A stretch of 64,000 nt of DNA, taken from NCBI GenBank assembly GCA_023269235.1, contig JAHFTW010000004.1, positions 1 through 64,000 on the forward strand, written 5' to 3'. The stretch is from Thermoplasmata archaeon (GTDB lineage Archaea > Thermoplasmatota > E2 > JACPAO01 > JAHFTW01). This document shows, one piece after another, positions 10,692 to 20,489 of the stretch (the stretch's first letter is position 1; every line of letters begins with the position of its first letter). The notes below the pieces were generated by a model that saw nothing but the letters and a program-made list of their open reading frames with translations, was not told the origin of the DNA and ran no database searches. The position numbers and the translations under genes are program-made.

Positions 10692-11522
10692 TTAGCGCGG
10701 ATTGTGGACCGGGACGCCGGCCTCGTTGGCCCACGCCGTTGCCTTCTGGCGCAGGGCCCCGTTCATCCCCTTGTGGTGGAGGTGCAGCCCGGCGCAGCCC
10801 GAGGTCTGCTCGACCGCGTGGCGCAGCAAGGCGACCGGGTCGGCGGCGGCTTCGAGACCGTGGTTGGGGATGAGGTGGCCGAAGTCGGCCTCCCCGGCCA
10901 GCGCCATGTCCGTCGCGCGCGGCGCGTAGTGACCGCCCCCGACGCCGACGAGGACGGGGCCCGCGCAGCGCCCGTCGCCCGCGAGGACGTCGAGGATGGC
11001 GTTGGCGACCGCCTGGCCGGAGGCGGGGTCGCCGTACCACGTGGCGTCGGAGCCGATCTCCACGAACAACGTGGGGAAGGAGAGGAACGGGCCGTGGTGC
11101 GTCGCCTCGTACGCGACCTGGTGCGGCAGCCCGAGCACGCTGGCGTGGTGCCGCATGCGGCGCAGGAGGGCGCCCATGTCGCGGGGGGCCGCGGGCACGA
11201 GCTTGCCGGGGTGGCCGCCGTAGCGCGCCTCGCCCGGGTTGCCGATCGGGTGCACGGTCAGGCTCGGTGTCCCCGACGCGGCCGCGTGCTTGGAGAGGAA
11301 CCAGACATCGCGGATGGGGAGGGCCGTCGCGCGCAAATCGGCGTCGAGCGCCTCGTCCGTGATGCTCGGGCCGTCGATCTGGACGAGCAGGGCCTCGCTG
11401 CGGGCCCAGAACGGGTGGCCGCGGAACGTCCTGCCGGTCTCCTCCCAAGTCCCCGACGCCAGCAGCCGGTCGCGCAGGTTCACAGAGGCCGCGTCGCCGC
11501 GATTGCAGACCAGGACGCGCAC
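10692..11522 (-). CDS. dtdA: D-aminoacyl-tRNA deacylase, archaeal/plant type
   Basis: HPIGNPGEARYGGHPGKLVPAAP, YEATHHGPFL, FVEIGS, GVGGGHYAPR. Confidence 0.85.
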   Translation of the reverse strand: MRVLVCNRGDAASVNLRDRLLASGTWEETGRTFRGHPFWARSEALLVQIDGPSITDEALDADLRATALPIRDVWFLSKHAAASGTPSLTVHPIGNPGEARYGGHPGKLVPAAPRDMGALLRRMRHHASVLGLPHQVAYEATHHGPFLSFPTLFVEIGSDATWYGDPASGQAVANAILDVLAGDGRCAGPVLVGVGGGHYAPRATDMALAGEADFGHLIPNHGLEAAADPVALLRHAVEQTSGCAGLHLHHKGMNGALRQKATAWANEAGVPVHNPR

Positions 11523-11595
11523 AGGAGGGCGACCTCGGGCGACCTCATGGCCTCGCCGCTTCGTCTATCAACCCCCTCGGGCATGGTTTCGCGCC

Positions 11596-12774
11596 ATGGC
11601 ATTCGGACGCAAGAAGACCAAGCAGGCCGCCGACGACGGCGCGGAGCAGACCCTCGAGGCCGACGTCCCCGTCGAGCAGCGCGGCACCATCTCGCTCGTC
11701 CTCGAGCCCGGGCGCGTCAAGCACGTCCACTTCGACGGCCGCAACGCCCCTGCGGCGCCTGCCCCCGAGCCGCGCCCGGAGCCCGTCGCCCTCCCCGAAG
11801 CCGCGCCCGCGCCGGTCCCTGCTGGCCGCCGCAGCACGCTCTACGAGACCGACCGCGGCAACCAGGTCGTCGCCTACGAGTCCGGCGACGACCGGAAGTT
11901 CGCCACCACGAGCCCCTGGGGCGAGCGCCCCTTCGACCCCGCCACCGACGTGGACCCGCTCGTCAAGGACGTCCCGCTGGAGCGCACGTACCATGAGGTC
12001 ATCCCCGTCGCCCCCGTCGAGCAGGTCCCCCCGCGCGTCGTCGAGTCGGCCTGGGAACCCGCCGGCGGCCCGCGCGTCCGCACCCTCAAGTCCACGGAGC
12101 CCAAGAAGGCGAAAAAGGCCCGGAAGGCGCGCAAGCCCACCCGCAAGCCGGTCGTCCGCAAGGTCAAGCGCGCTCCGCGCAAGCCGCACAGCGACTTCCC
12201 CGGCGACGACCACCTTGTCATCGACCTCGAGGGCATCGGCCCGGTGTACGCCAAGCGCCTGCAGAAGCAGGGGGTCTACACGACGAGCCGCCTCGCGTTC
12301 GAGAAGCCCGGCAACCTCGCCAAACGCATCAAGGCTCCCCGCAAGCTCGTCAAGAACTGGCGCAACATGGCCGAACTCATCAAGGTCAAGGGCATCGGCA
12401 AGCAGTACGCCGAGGTCCTGGTGCGCGCCGGCGTCAAGGGCATCGACGACCTCAAGCAGCGTGAGCCCGAAGCCCTGTCCAAGAAGGTCAACAAGTTCCT
12501 GCGCAGCGTGGACACCACCGTCATCGGCACCGGCGTCCATGCCAAGCGCGCCAAGGGCTGGATCAAGGCCGCCAAGCCCATGCGCCGCCGCCCCATCCCC
12601 GTTCCCCGCAAGGGCCCGCCGCAGACCGAGACCGTGAAGGGCTTCATCCAGAAGCTCCCCAAGTACGGCTCCAAGCCCAAGAAGGCCGCCAAGGCCAGCA
12701 AGGCGAAGGCGAGCCGCAAGCCGGCGCGCAAGGTCGCCCGGAAGGCCAAGAAGGCGACCCGCAAGAAGCGCTAA
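11596..12774 (+). CDS. Helix-hairpin-helix-like (DUF4332-like) DNA-binding protein with very basic C-terminal tail
   Basis: DLEGIGPVYAKRLQKQGVYTTSRL and LIKVKGIGKQYAEVLVRAGVKGIDDL repeats; tail KPKKAAKASKAKASRKPARKVARKAKKATRKKR. Confidence 0.65.
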   Translation: MAFGRKKTKQAADDGAEQTLEADVPVEQRGTISLVLEPGRVKHVHFDGRNAPAAPAPEPRPEPVALPEAAPAPVPAGRRSTLYETDRGNQVVAYESGDDRKFATTSPWGERPFDPATDVDPLVKDVPLERTYHEVIPVAPVEQVPPRVVESAWEPAGGPRVRTLKSTEPKKAKKARKARKPTRKPVVRKVKRAPRKPHSDFPGDDHLVIDLEGIGPVYAKRLQKQGVYTTSRLAFEKPGNLAKRIKAPRKLVKNWRNMAELIKVKGIGKQYAEVLVRAGVKGIDDLKQREPEALSKKVNKFLRSVDTTVIGTGVHAKRAKGWIKAAKPMRRRPIPVPRKGPPQTETVKGFIQKLPKYGSKPKKAAKASKAKASRKPARKVARKAKKATRKKR

Positions 12775-12829
12775 GCCGCCTCGTCTTCCTGGGCCAACAG
12801 GTTTAGGACGGGAAGCCGTCGCCGCGCCC

Positions 12830-14623
12830 GTGCTGGAAGCCATCGCGCTCGACGGGCGCGGACGCTGCATGACGTGGAGCCCGAGCGAGGGCTCCCGCGT
12901 GCGCACGCCCGGCCTCCTGTGGCCGGACACCACGTTCGCCTCGCCTCCCGCGTGGGTCGACGGCGTCCTCACCGGCAAGCCCGGCACCCACCCCGGCAAG
13001 GTCGAGTTGGTCTCGGGCGGCACCTGGTTCTACCCGACCGGCGCCACCGGCCCGCTCGTCGTCCCGCCGACGCAGCCGGCCCCGTCCACGAAGGTCCAGG
13101 TCGTCCCCGTCGGCGACGAACTCGCCATCTTCCACGACGCCGCCGGATGGGCCAGCAACCCCAAGGTGCTCATCCCCGCCTTCATCGAGGCGCGTCGCGA
13201 GGCCACCCCTGGCCGCCTGCTCTGGGCGCCCGGCCTCGGCACACCCGAGGACTACGCTCTCTGGTGCTACCTCGGCGTGGACCTCTTCGACGCGAGCCCG
13301 CTTCTGCTCGCCGCCCTGCGCGGCCAGGCCCTCACCACCGACGGCACGATGGACGCGGTCTCCGCCTCCCGCGCCGTCGGCGACGGCAAACCCTGGGGCG
13401 AGGCCGAACTTCTTGCCCACAACGTCGAGGCCGCGCGCCGCGAGATCGAGAAGATCCGCATGGCCATCGAGACGGGCACCCTGCGCGCCCTCGTCGAACG
13501 CCGCTCCGCCAGCAAGCCGGCGAGCGTCGAGCTCCTGCGTCGCTTCGACCGCGAGCACGGCTACCTCGAGGCCGCCGCCCCGCACCACCGCACCGCGACG
13601 CTGCCTGCCATGACGGTGGACGCGCTCTGGATGCCGGAGGTCGAGTCGTTCCGCCGCCGCCTGCGCGGCAGCTACCAGCCCCCGTCGGCGCCCATCCTGG
13701 TCCTTCTGCCTTGCAGCCAGAAGAAGCCCTACAAGATCAGCCGCAGTCATCGCGCCTTCCAGCGTGTCCTGGACGAGTCCGGCATCCGGCACCTTGTGCA
13801 CGAGGTCATGATCACGAGCCCGCTCGGCCTCGTGCCGCGCGAGCTGGAGGAGGTCTACCCCGCGCAGGCGTACGACATCCCCGTCACCGGCCACTGGCTC
13901 CGGGACGAGGAGGCCATCGTGCGCGAGCAGCTCGCCGCCATCCTCGTCAAGGGGCAGTACAAGCACGTCATCGTCCACTCCGGGCAGGCCACCTTCGACG
14001 TCCTGCGCGACCTCCTGCCCGAGGAGACGCGGCATACCTGCCTCCACCACCCCACGCGGGGGGATGACCTCGCGCGTCTCGCCGCCGAGCTCGCCCGCGT
14101 CAAGGCCCTGCTCACGGAAGGAGTCCCGCGCCATGAACGCAAGCTCGCCGACCTGCGCGCCCTCCTGTCGTTCCAGTTCAACGAGGCCGTCGCCGCCGAG
14201 CTCACCGATGGCGCGGTCGCGCACGGCCGCATGCCCTTCGTCAAGCTCGACCGCGCCAACGTCCAGGTCGGCATGACGACGCTCGACCGCGGCGTCGTCT
14301 CGCTCACCCTCGACGGCGCGCAGGCGCTCGCCAAGCACAAGACACGCCGCGTCTTCATCGGCGACTTCACGCCCAAGAAGACCAGCACCCTCTTCGCCGT
14401 CGGCGTCACCAGCGCCGACCCCGACGTGCGAGCCGGCGACGAGGTCGCCATCGTGCGCGCCTCCGACCCCGCGAAGGTCCTCGGCTGCGGCGTCGCCCAG
14501 ATGGACGCCGCCAGCATGACGCACCTCAAACGCGGCGTCGCCGCGACTCTCCGCCATCTTGTCGGCGAGGCCAAGCCCGCTGCGCCGGTTCCCACGGTTT
14601 CCGAGAAGGAGGTCGTGGCATGA
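12830..14623 (+). CDS. arcS: Archaeosine synthase alpha (ArcS, TGT-like with PUA domain)
   Basis: LLPCSQKKPYKISRSHRAF, ITSPLGLVPRELEEVYPAQAYDIPVTGHW, C-terminal PUA-like region; followed directly by a RaSEA-like gene. GTG start. Confidence 0.85.
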   Translation: MLEAIALDGRGRCMTWSPSEGSRVRTPGLLWPDTTFASPPAWVDGVLTGKPGTHPGKVELVSGGTWFYPTGATGPLVVPPTQPAPSTKVQVVPVGDELAIFHDAAGWASNPKVLIPAFIEARREATPGRLLWAPGLGTPEDYALWCYLGVDLFDASPLLLAALRGQALTTDGTMDAVSASRAVGDGKPWGEAELLAHNVEAARREIEKIRMAIETGTLRALVERRSASKPASVELLRRFDREHGYLEAAAPHHRTATLPAMTVDALWMPEVESFRRRLRGSYQPPSAPILVLLPCSQKKPYKISRSHRAFQRVLDESGIRHLVHEVMITSPLGLVPRELEEVYPAQAYDIPVTGHWLRDEEAIVREQLAAILVKGQYKHVIVHSGQATFDVLRDLLPEETRHTCLHHPTRGDDLARLAAELARVKALLTEGVPRHERKLADLRALLSFQFNEAVAAELTDGAVAHGRMPFVKLDRANVQVGMTTLDRGVVSLTLDGAQALAKHKTRRVFIGDFTPKKTSTLFAVGVTSADPDVRAGDEVAIVRASDPAKVLGCGVAQMDAASMTHLKRGVAATLRHLVGEAKPAAPVPTVSEKEVVA

Positions 14624-15738
14624 GCAACCCCGAAGCGATGACGGTGGAGCCCGCGGCCCTGAAGGTCGTGGATTACAACGTCGTCAACAAGGAGCTCAAC
14701 GCCGAGGCGCGCGCCCTTCGCTCCAAGATCGCCATGCGCTGGGAGCCGGGCGACCTCACCGAGTACATCCGCTGCTGGTCCGAGGAGGACGTCCTCGACA
14801 ACCGCCCCTGCCAGGCGCTCGTGGTCATCCTGAAGACGCGCGGCTGCACATGGGCCCTGGCCGGCGGCTGCACCATGTGCGGCTACGCCAACGAGTCGGC
14901 GTGGACCAAGGTCGGCGAGGAAGAACTGGTCGCCCAGTTCGAGCGCGCCTGGAAGAAGTACAACAACGAGGAGCTCGTCAAGATCTACACCTCCGGCTCC
15001 TTCCTCGACCGCTTCGAGGTCATGCCCGGCGCGCAGAAGCGCATCCTCTCTATCATCGGCCAGAAGCCCAAGAAGGTGGCGTTCGAATCGCTGCCTGGCT
15101 TCGTCACCGATGAGGCGTTCGCGCCGCTCGACGGCATCTGCCAGAAGCTCGAGGTCGGCATCGGCGTCGAGTCCGCCAATCTCCTCGTCCTGCGCGACTC
15201 CATCAACAAAGGCCACTCCTTCGACGCGTTCCCCATCGCGGCCGCCGCGTGCAAGCGCCACGGCGTCTCCGTGAAGTCGTACCTGATGTGCAAGCCGCCG
15301 TTCCTGAAGGAATCCGACGCCTTGACCGACGCGACGCGCACCATCATCGCCGCCGCGCCGCACGCCGACATGGTGAGCCTGAACCCCACCAACATCCAGG
15401 CCAACACGCTCACCGACGCCCTGCACAAGCGCGGCAGCTACCGCCCGCCTTGGCTCTGGACCATCGTCCAGGCGCTCCTCGACGGCCGCACCGCCGCCGA
15501 GGCCGCCGGCTTCAGGGGCATGCTCAAGTCCGACGTCATCGCCGCCGGCCAGTCCCGCGGCGCGCACAACTGCGGCACCTGCGACGAATCGGTCGCGGGC
15601 TACCTCAAGAAGTACAAAGCGACGCAGGACAAGAAGTGGCTCGCTGAGTGCCTCGCCAAGGTCGAGTGCCGGTGCCGCCGCGAGTGGCAGCTCACGCTCG
15701 AGCTTGGTCCGCTCATCCCGGTGTACGCGAGCCTCTAG
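14620..15738 (+). CDS. Archaeosine biosynthesis radical SAM protein (RaSEA)
   Basis: RGCTWALAGGCTMCGYANES (radical SAM Cys motif), YTSGSFLD, GVESAN; 4-nt overlap with arcS. Confidence 0.85.
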   Translation: MSNPEAMTVEPAALKVVDYNVVNKELNAEARALRSKIAMRWEPGDLTEYIRCWSEEDVLDNRPCQALVVILKTRGCTWALAGGCTMCGYANESAWTKVGEEELVAQFERAWKKYNNEELVKIYTSGSFLDRFEVMPGAQKRILSIIGQKPKKVAFESLPGFVTDEAFAPLDGICQKLEVGIGVESANLLVLRDSINKGHSFDAFPIAAAACKRHGVSVKSYLMCKPPFLKESDALTDATRTIIAAAPHADMVSLNPTNIQANTLTDALHKRGSYRPPWLWTIVQALLDGRTAAEAAGFRGMLKSDVIAAGQSRGAHNCGTCDESVAGYLKKYKATQDKKWLAECLAKVECRCRREWQLTLELGPLIPVYASL

Positions 15739-15739
15739 C

Positions 15740-16990
15740 ATGGCCGAGGTCGCCGCCCCCGCATCGGTCCCCGCGCCTGTCGTGCTGAAGCTGGAGCCCG
15801 CGCACGTCCTGTGCGACCGTTGCCTCGGGCGCCGCCTCATCGGCGCGGCCGGGTTCGACGCGCAGGCGGCGAAGGCGCGCGAGGTCCGCACCTGGGCCGA
15901 GGTCCCGGAGCCCAAGTGCCCCGTCTGCGAGGGCGCCTTCGAGGACGCGCCAAAGTGGCTCGCCGTCGCCCTCGAGGCCGCAGCGCCCTTCCAGTTCGCG
16001 ACGTTCCAGGCCGGCACGAAGTTCCCCAGCCCATGCGAAGGCCTGGAAAAAGAGATCTCGAGGGCGATGGGGCAGGAAAAATCGGGCGAGAACATCCGCA
16101 CCGAAGCCAACCGCTGGCTCGCCACGGCCATCGCGAAAGCCACGGGCGCCACGACGTCGCCGGAGGGTCGCCCCGAGCTGGTCCTCGACGTGGACACGCG
16201 CTACTGGTCCGCCACCGCCGAGTCCAACTCCGTCTTCGTCAAAGGCCGCTACAACAAGTTGCGCCGGGACATCCCGCAGACGCACTGGCCCTGCCGCCGC
16301 TGCACGGGCAAGGGCTGCTGGGAATGCAACGACACCGGCGTCACCTACGCGGAGTCCGTCGAGGACGCCATCGGCGAGCCCGCCGAACCCCTGTTTGGCG
16401 CCACCGGGTTCAGCTTCCACGGCGCCGGCCGCGAGGACATTGACGCCCTCATGCTTGGCACCGGCCGCCCCTTCATCCTGGAGCTCAAGAACCCGCGTCG
16501 CCGCGTCGCCGACCTCCCCGAACTGGAGTCGCGCATCAACGCCGTGACCGCTACGAGCGGCGCCGCCGTGCGCGACCTGCGCATGGCCGCGCCCGAGGAG
16601 GTCGCCGCCATCAAGGAAGGCGAGTACGGCAAGGAATACCTCGCCCACTGCCTCGCCGAGACGGCGCTTGCCAAGGCGAAGGTCCTGGAAGTCGCCGCCG
16701 CGCTCACGGGCGTCGCGCTCGACCAACGCACCCCCGACCGCGTCAGCCACCGCCGCGCGGACCTGGTGCGCAAGCGCACGCTCCACAAGGTCACGCTCGA
16801 GGCCATGGAAGCCGACCCCGGCGTCCGGTTCTCGCTGCGCGTCCACGCCGAGTCCGGGACCTACATCAAGGAGATGGTGAACGGCGACGAAGGCCGCACC
16901 ACGCCTTCGTTCGCGGCCCTTGCCGGCGTCCCGGTGAAGGTCGAGTTTCTTGACGTCGTTGCTATCTTGGACGACGCTCCGGCCGCCTAG
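15740..16990 (+). CDS. pus10: tRNA pseudouridine(54/55) synthase Pus10
   Basis: CDRCLGRR THUMP-type N-terminus, CRRCTGKGCWECNDTG, GAGREDIDALMLGTGRPFILEL. Confidence 0.9.
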   Translation: MAEVAAPASVPAPVVLKLEPAHVLCDRCLGRRLIGAAGFDAQAAKAREVRTWAEVPEPKCPVCEGAFEDAPKWLAVALEAAAPFQFATFQAGTKFPSPCEGLEKEISRAMGQEKSGENIRTEANRWLATAIAKATGATTSPEGRPELVLDVDTRYWSATAESNSVFVKGRYNKLRRDIPQTHWPCRRCTGKGCWECNDTGVTYAESVEDAIGEPAEPLFGATGFSFHGAGREDIDALMLGTGRPFILELKNPRRRVADLPELESRINAVTATSGAAVRDLRMAAPEEVAAIKEGEYGKEYLAHCLAETALAKAKVLEVAAALTGVALDQRTPDRVSHRRADLVRKRTLHKVTLEAMEADPGVRFSLRVHAESGTYIKEMVNGDEGRTTPSFAALAGVPVKVEFLDVVAILDDAPAA

Positions 16991-17760
16991 GCCTTCGTCA
17001 AGCCCCATCGCCGCCGGACAAAGCGCTCCAGGCGCGCGAACAGGAGGCGCTCGAACGCGGAGCCGAGCACCAGCACCGCCACCATCGTCCCGAACACCTG
17101 CGCCACGTTGAGGAACTCGCGGCCCTGGTTCAGCAGGAACCCGAGCCCCACGCTCGCGAAGACGATCTCCGCGCCGATCAGGCTGCGCCACGCGAACGAC
17201 CACCCCACTTTCGCGGAGGAGACTAGGTGCGGGGTCGCGGCCGGGATAGTGACGCGCACCAGGAGCCGAACGCCGCTCACGCCCATGTTGCGGCCGGCCT
17301 TCGCGTAGAGCGGCGGCACGAGGGAGAAGGCGTCCACGAAGCCCATCGTGATGGCGAACACCGAGCCGATGACGGTGACGAAGTAGAGCGCGTTCTCGCT
17401 GAAGCCGAACCAAAGCAGCGCCACAGGCACCCAGGCGATGCCGGGAAGGCTCTGCAGCCCGAGCAGGAGCGGCTGGACCCCCCGGCGGAGCCAAGGGATG
17501 AGCACCAGCAGGGCCGCGAGGATGGCGCCCAGCACGAGCGACAGGAGGAACGAGATGCCCAGACGCGTCAGCGTGGCCGTGAGCGAGGGCAAGAGCTGGC
17601 CCGAGCGGGCGAGGGCGACGAGACTGCGCGCCGCGTCGAGCGGCCCCGGGAAGAGGAAGTCCGGGTAGAGATGGAGCCGATGCGCGGCTTCCCATGCCAG
17701 GACGAGGACGGCGAGGACGATGAGCGGCGGCCGCACGCGCGCCCAGCGCGACAGGGTCAC
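16987..17760 (-). CDS. ABC transporter permease (SsuC/TauC type)
   Basis: Binding-protein-dependent permease pattern SLPGIAWVPVALLWFG...; GTG start; overlaps the ATPase gene by 4 nt. Confidence 0.85.
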   Translation of the reverse strand: MTLSRWARVRPPLIVLAVLVLAWEAAHRLHLYPDFLFPGPLDAARSLVALARSGQLLPSLTATLTRLGISFLLSLVLGAILAALLVLIPWLRRGVQPLLLGLQSLPGIAWVPVALLWFGFSENALYFVTVIGSVFAITMGFVDAFSLVPPLYAKAGRNMGVSGVRLLVRVTIPAATPHLVSSAKVGWSFAWRSLIGAEIVFASVGLGFLLNQGREFLNVAQVFGTMVAVLVLGSAFERLLFARLERFVRRRWGLTKA

Positions 17761-18578
17761 CGGGGCAGGCGCAGCCAATCGAGCTCCTCCACCAGGGCGT
17801 TCTTGATGAGGCGGGCCGCCTCGATGACGAGCGGGTCCTCGATGTTGCGCGGACGCGGCGCGGTGATGCGGAAACTGGCCTTGATGGTTCCCGGGCGGTG
17901 CGAGAGGACGATGACCCGGTCGCCGAGGCAGGCCGCCTCGCGCACGTTGTGGGTGACGAAGAGCGTGGTGTGGCGCTGCTGCGCCCACAGTTTCTGGACG
18001 AGGGCGAGCATCGCGTCGCGCGTCTGCGCGTCGAGGGCCGCGAACGGCTCGTCCATGAGCAGCAGCTCCGGCTGCAGCGCGAGGGCGCGGGCGAGGGCGA
18101 CGCGCTGCTTCATGCCGCCTGAGAGCTCATGGGCGTGCGCCTGCGCGAACTCCTCAAGCTGCACGAGGTTGAGGTATCCCTTGGCGCGCTCGCGGCGTTT
18201 GCGGCGGCTGAGCCCGGTCCCCTTGAGCCCGAACTCGACGTTCGCCTGCGCGCTGAGCCAGGGGAAGAGCGCCCCTTCCTGGAACATGAGGATGCGGTCG
18301 CGGCCTGGTCCCGTGATGGGCTTTCCGGCGGCCTCGAGGGTGCCCGACGTGGGCGTCTCGAGCCCGGCGACCAGCGAGAGCAGCGTGGACTTGCCGCAGC
18401 CGGACGGCCCCACGATGACGACGAACTCCCCCGGGGCGACGTCGAGGTGGATGTTGCTCAGCGCCTCCAGGGGCCCCGCGTTGGCTTGGTGGGTGTGGCT
18501 GAGCCCGGCGATGCGCAGGGCCGGCGGCACGGTCGGGGCGGCCGGGGTCGGCGAGTCGGGCTTGGCGGAAGTCGTCAT
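17757..18578 (-). CDS. ABC transporter ATPase (SsuB/TauB type)
   Basis: Walker A GPSGCGKSTLL, signature LSGGMKQRVALARAL, Walker B LLLMDEPFAALD. Confidence 0.9.
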   Translation of the reverse strand: MTTSAKPDSPTPAAPTVPPALRIAGLSHTHQANAGPLEALSNIHLDVAPGEFVVIVGPSGCGKSTLLSLVAGLETPTSGTLEAAGKPITGPGRDRILMFQEGALFPWLSAQANVEFGLKGTGLSRRKRRERAKGYLNLVQLEEFAQAHAHELSGGMKQRVALARALALQPELLLMDEPFAALDAQTRDAMLALVQKLWAQQRHTTLFVTHNVREAACLGDRVIVLSHRPGTIKASFRITAPRPRNIEDPLVIEAARLIKNALVEELDWLRLPR

Positions 18579-18584
18579 GGCGTC

Positions 18585-19628
18585 CTAGGGCGTCCCGATG
18601 GCGGAGAGGCCGCGCGCGGCGCGGGCGGCGTTCAGGAGGTCGAGGCGGTACATGGCCACGACGGGAGGGATGGCCCCGGACGGGATCCCGAGGTCGCGGG
18701 CGTCCTGCGCGTCCTTGAGGAAGCTCGCGGCGAGCGGGTCGTCGGTGAACGTGAGCTTGGCGAAGGCGGCCGCGAGGAGGTCGTCCCCCAGCCGTTGGCC
18801 GGTGGCGGCCTGGATTCCGTCGTTGATGGTGGCGAGGACATCGGCCCCGCCGTCGCGCACGGCGGCCGTGGCGGCGACGTGGGCGTCGAGAAGGCGACGG
18901 ACGGTGCCGGGGTGGCGGTCCAGGTACGTTTGGGTGGTCACGAGCTGCGTCGTGACGAACTGGCCGTCCGGCCACAGGCTGCGCTCGTCAAGGAACTGCA
19001 CGCCGTGGCCGTCGCGCTCCAGCCGCGTCGCCCAAGGTTCCGGCACCCAGGCGCCATCCACCTGCCCGCGGGTGAACAAGGCGAGGATGTCCGGGTTGGC
19101 CGCGTTGATAACCTGCACGGAGCCGCCTTTGTCCGTCGTCGACTGGCCGCGCGACTGGAGGTAATGCTTGAGGCTGATGTCCTGCGTGTTCCCGAGCTGC
19201 GGGCTCGCGAAGGTCTTGCCTGCGAAATCCCCGTCCGCCTTCAGGACTAGGTCAGGCTGGACGATGAAGCGTGCCCCGCCCGAGGCGGCACCTGCCACGA
19301 TGACGACGACGCCGGGGCCCGCGACCGCGAGGGCGTTGAGGGTCGGGCTGGGGCCGACGTAGGTGGCATCGACACGCCCGGTCAGGAGGGCGCCAATCGC
19401 CGTGGGGCCGTCGAAGAACTTGGTCGCCTGGACCTTGACCTCGGGGCCAAGCGCCTTCGCGAAGAGGCCGGTCTGCAGTCCGTACAGCGCCTGGGCATGC
19501 GTCAGGTTGGGGAAATAGCCCAGGCGCAAGGTGCCCGGGTCGTCCGTCTGGACGCAGCCGGAGGCAGCCAACGCCCCGGTGACGAGCAGGGCCAAGGCCC
19601 AAGCTGGCCGGATGGGGACCCCCGTCAT
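18585..19628 (-). CDS. ABC transporter substrate-binding lipoprotein (nitrate/sulfonate/taurine-like)
   Basis: Lipobox GALAASGC; LRLGYFPNLTHAQALYG, ATKFFDGPTAIGALLTGRVDATYVG. Confidence 0.85.
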   Translation of the reverse strand: MTGVPIRPAWALALLVTGALAASGCVQTDDPGTLRLGYFPNLTHAQALYGLQTGLFAKALGPEVKVQATKFFDGPTAIGALLTGRVDATYVGPSPTLNALAVAGPGVVVIVAGAASGGARFIVQPDLVLKADGDFAGKTFASPQLGNTQDISLKHYLQSRGQSTTDKGGSVQVINAANPDILALFTRGQVDGAWVPEPWATRLERDGHGVQFLDERSLWPDGQFVTTQLVTTQTYLDRHPGTVRRLLDAHVAATAAVRDGGADVLATINDGIQAATGQRLGDDLLAAAFAKLTFTDDPLAASFLKDAQDARDLGIPSGAIPPVVAMYRLDLLNAARAARGLSAIGTP

Positions 19629-19727
19629 CCAGCTTCCATCCCCCCCGTGGTGATAAGCGCTCCTCCAGGGCCTCCGGTGCCTCCTGGGGCCCTCCTGGAC
19701 CAGTTTGCTCCCTGCGGCCGGAGCAAC

Positions 19728-19741
19728 GGCTATAAGGGTCC
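19728..19741 (+). promoter_or_regulatory. TATA box candidate for the rpl21e cluster
   Basis: acggctataagggt upstream of rpl21e. Confidence 0.4.
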
Positions 19742-19806
19742 ACACGTCGCCGCAGGACACCGCGTGCGGTCACCTCTAGGGAGGCCGCCGACATAAGAGG
19801 ACCACC

Positions 19807-20103
19807 ATGCCCGTCCGCTCCAAGGGACTCCGCTCGAAGACCCGCCACCTGCTGCTCAAGGACCCCAGCAAGCGCGGCGTCCTGCCGCCTAACCGCGTGC
19901 TCGCCCAGTTCCCCGTTGGCTCGTCCGTCGCCATCAAGATGGAGCCCAGCCAGCTCAAGGGCATGACCCACAAGCGCTTCCAGGGCCTGACTGGCAAGGT
20001 CGCCGGCAAGCAGGGCGATGCCTTCGTCATCGACGTCCTGCACGGCAACATGGCCAAGACCCTCGTCGTTCGCGCCGAGCACCTCATCGCCATCACCCAG
20101 TAG
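19807..20103 (+). CDS. rpl21e: 50S ribosomal protein L21e
   Basis: RSKGLRSKTRHLLLKDPSKRG...MTHKRFQGLTGKV. Confidence 0.95.
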   Translation: MPVRSKGLRSKTRHLLLKDPSKRGVLPPNRVLAQFPVGSSVAIKMEPSQLKGMTHKRFQGLTGKVAGKQGDAFVIDVLHGNMAKTLVVRAEHLIAITQ

Positions 20104-20115
20104 GAGGATTTTCCC

Positions 20116-20481
20116 ATGTCCGACGCTGACGTCATCCTCGAGGAGACGGTGGAGGCCGGCCGCCTGGTCAGCCTCGCCGAGGTCAAGGCCATGCTCGAGA
20201 AGGCCGGCGAGGGCCGCGTCGAGCTCACCTACGAGCAGAAGATCGCCCTCGAGCACGCCCGCCGCTTCGCCCGCGTCGAGCCCAAGGTCGCGCAGGCCAT
20301 CGTGGCCGCCGTCCAGAAGGCGCTCCCCGACGTGGAGGCCAAGTTCGCCGTCCGGGTCGCCGACCTGCTCCCCCAGCACGCCGACGACGTGCGCGCCCTG
20401 TTCCAGAAGTCCCGCCATGACCTCTCCGACGGCGACGTCGCGAAGATCATCGCCATCGTGGACGAGAACTACACTCCGTAG
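20116..20481 (+). CDS. rpoF: DNA-directed RNA polymerase subunit Rpo4/RpoF
   Basis: Rpb4 family pattern; canonical position between L21e and DUF655. Confidence 0.85.
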   Translation: MSDADVILEETVEAGRLVSLAEVKAMLEKAGEGRVELTYEQKIALEHARRFARVEPKVAQAIVAAVQKALPDVEAKFAVRVADLLPQHADDVRALFQKSRHDLSDGDVAKIIAIVDENYTP

Positions 20482-20489
20482 GTGACGCC

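Noticed and set aside
9276-11996. 906-aa plus-strand ORF
   Set aside because: Antisense shadow of the PIN ATPase, EamA and dtdA genes; no domain motifs.
16987-19628. SsuABC-like transporter as a mobile insertion between informational genes
   Set aside because: GC and codon appearance match the host and there are no flanking repeats; likely ordinary gene order.
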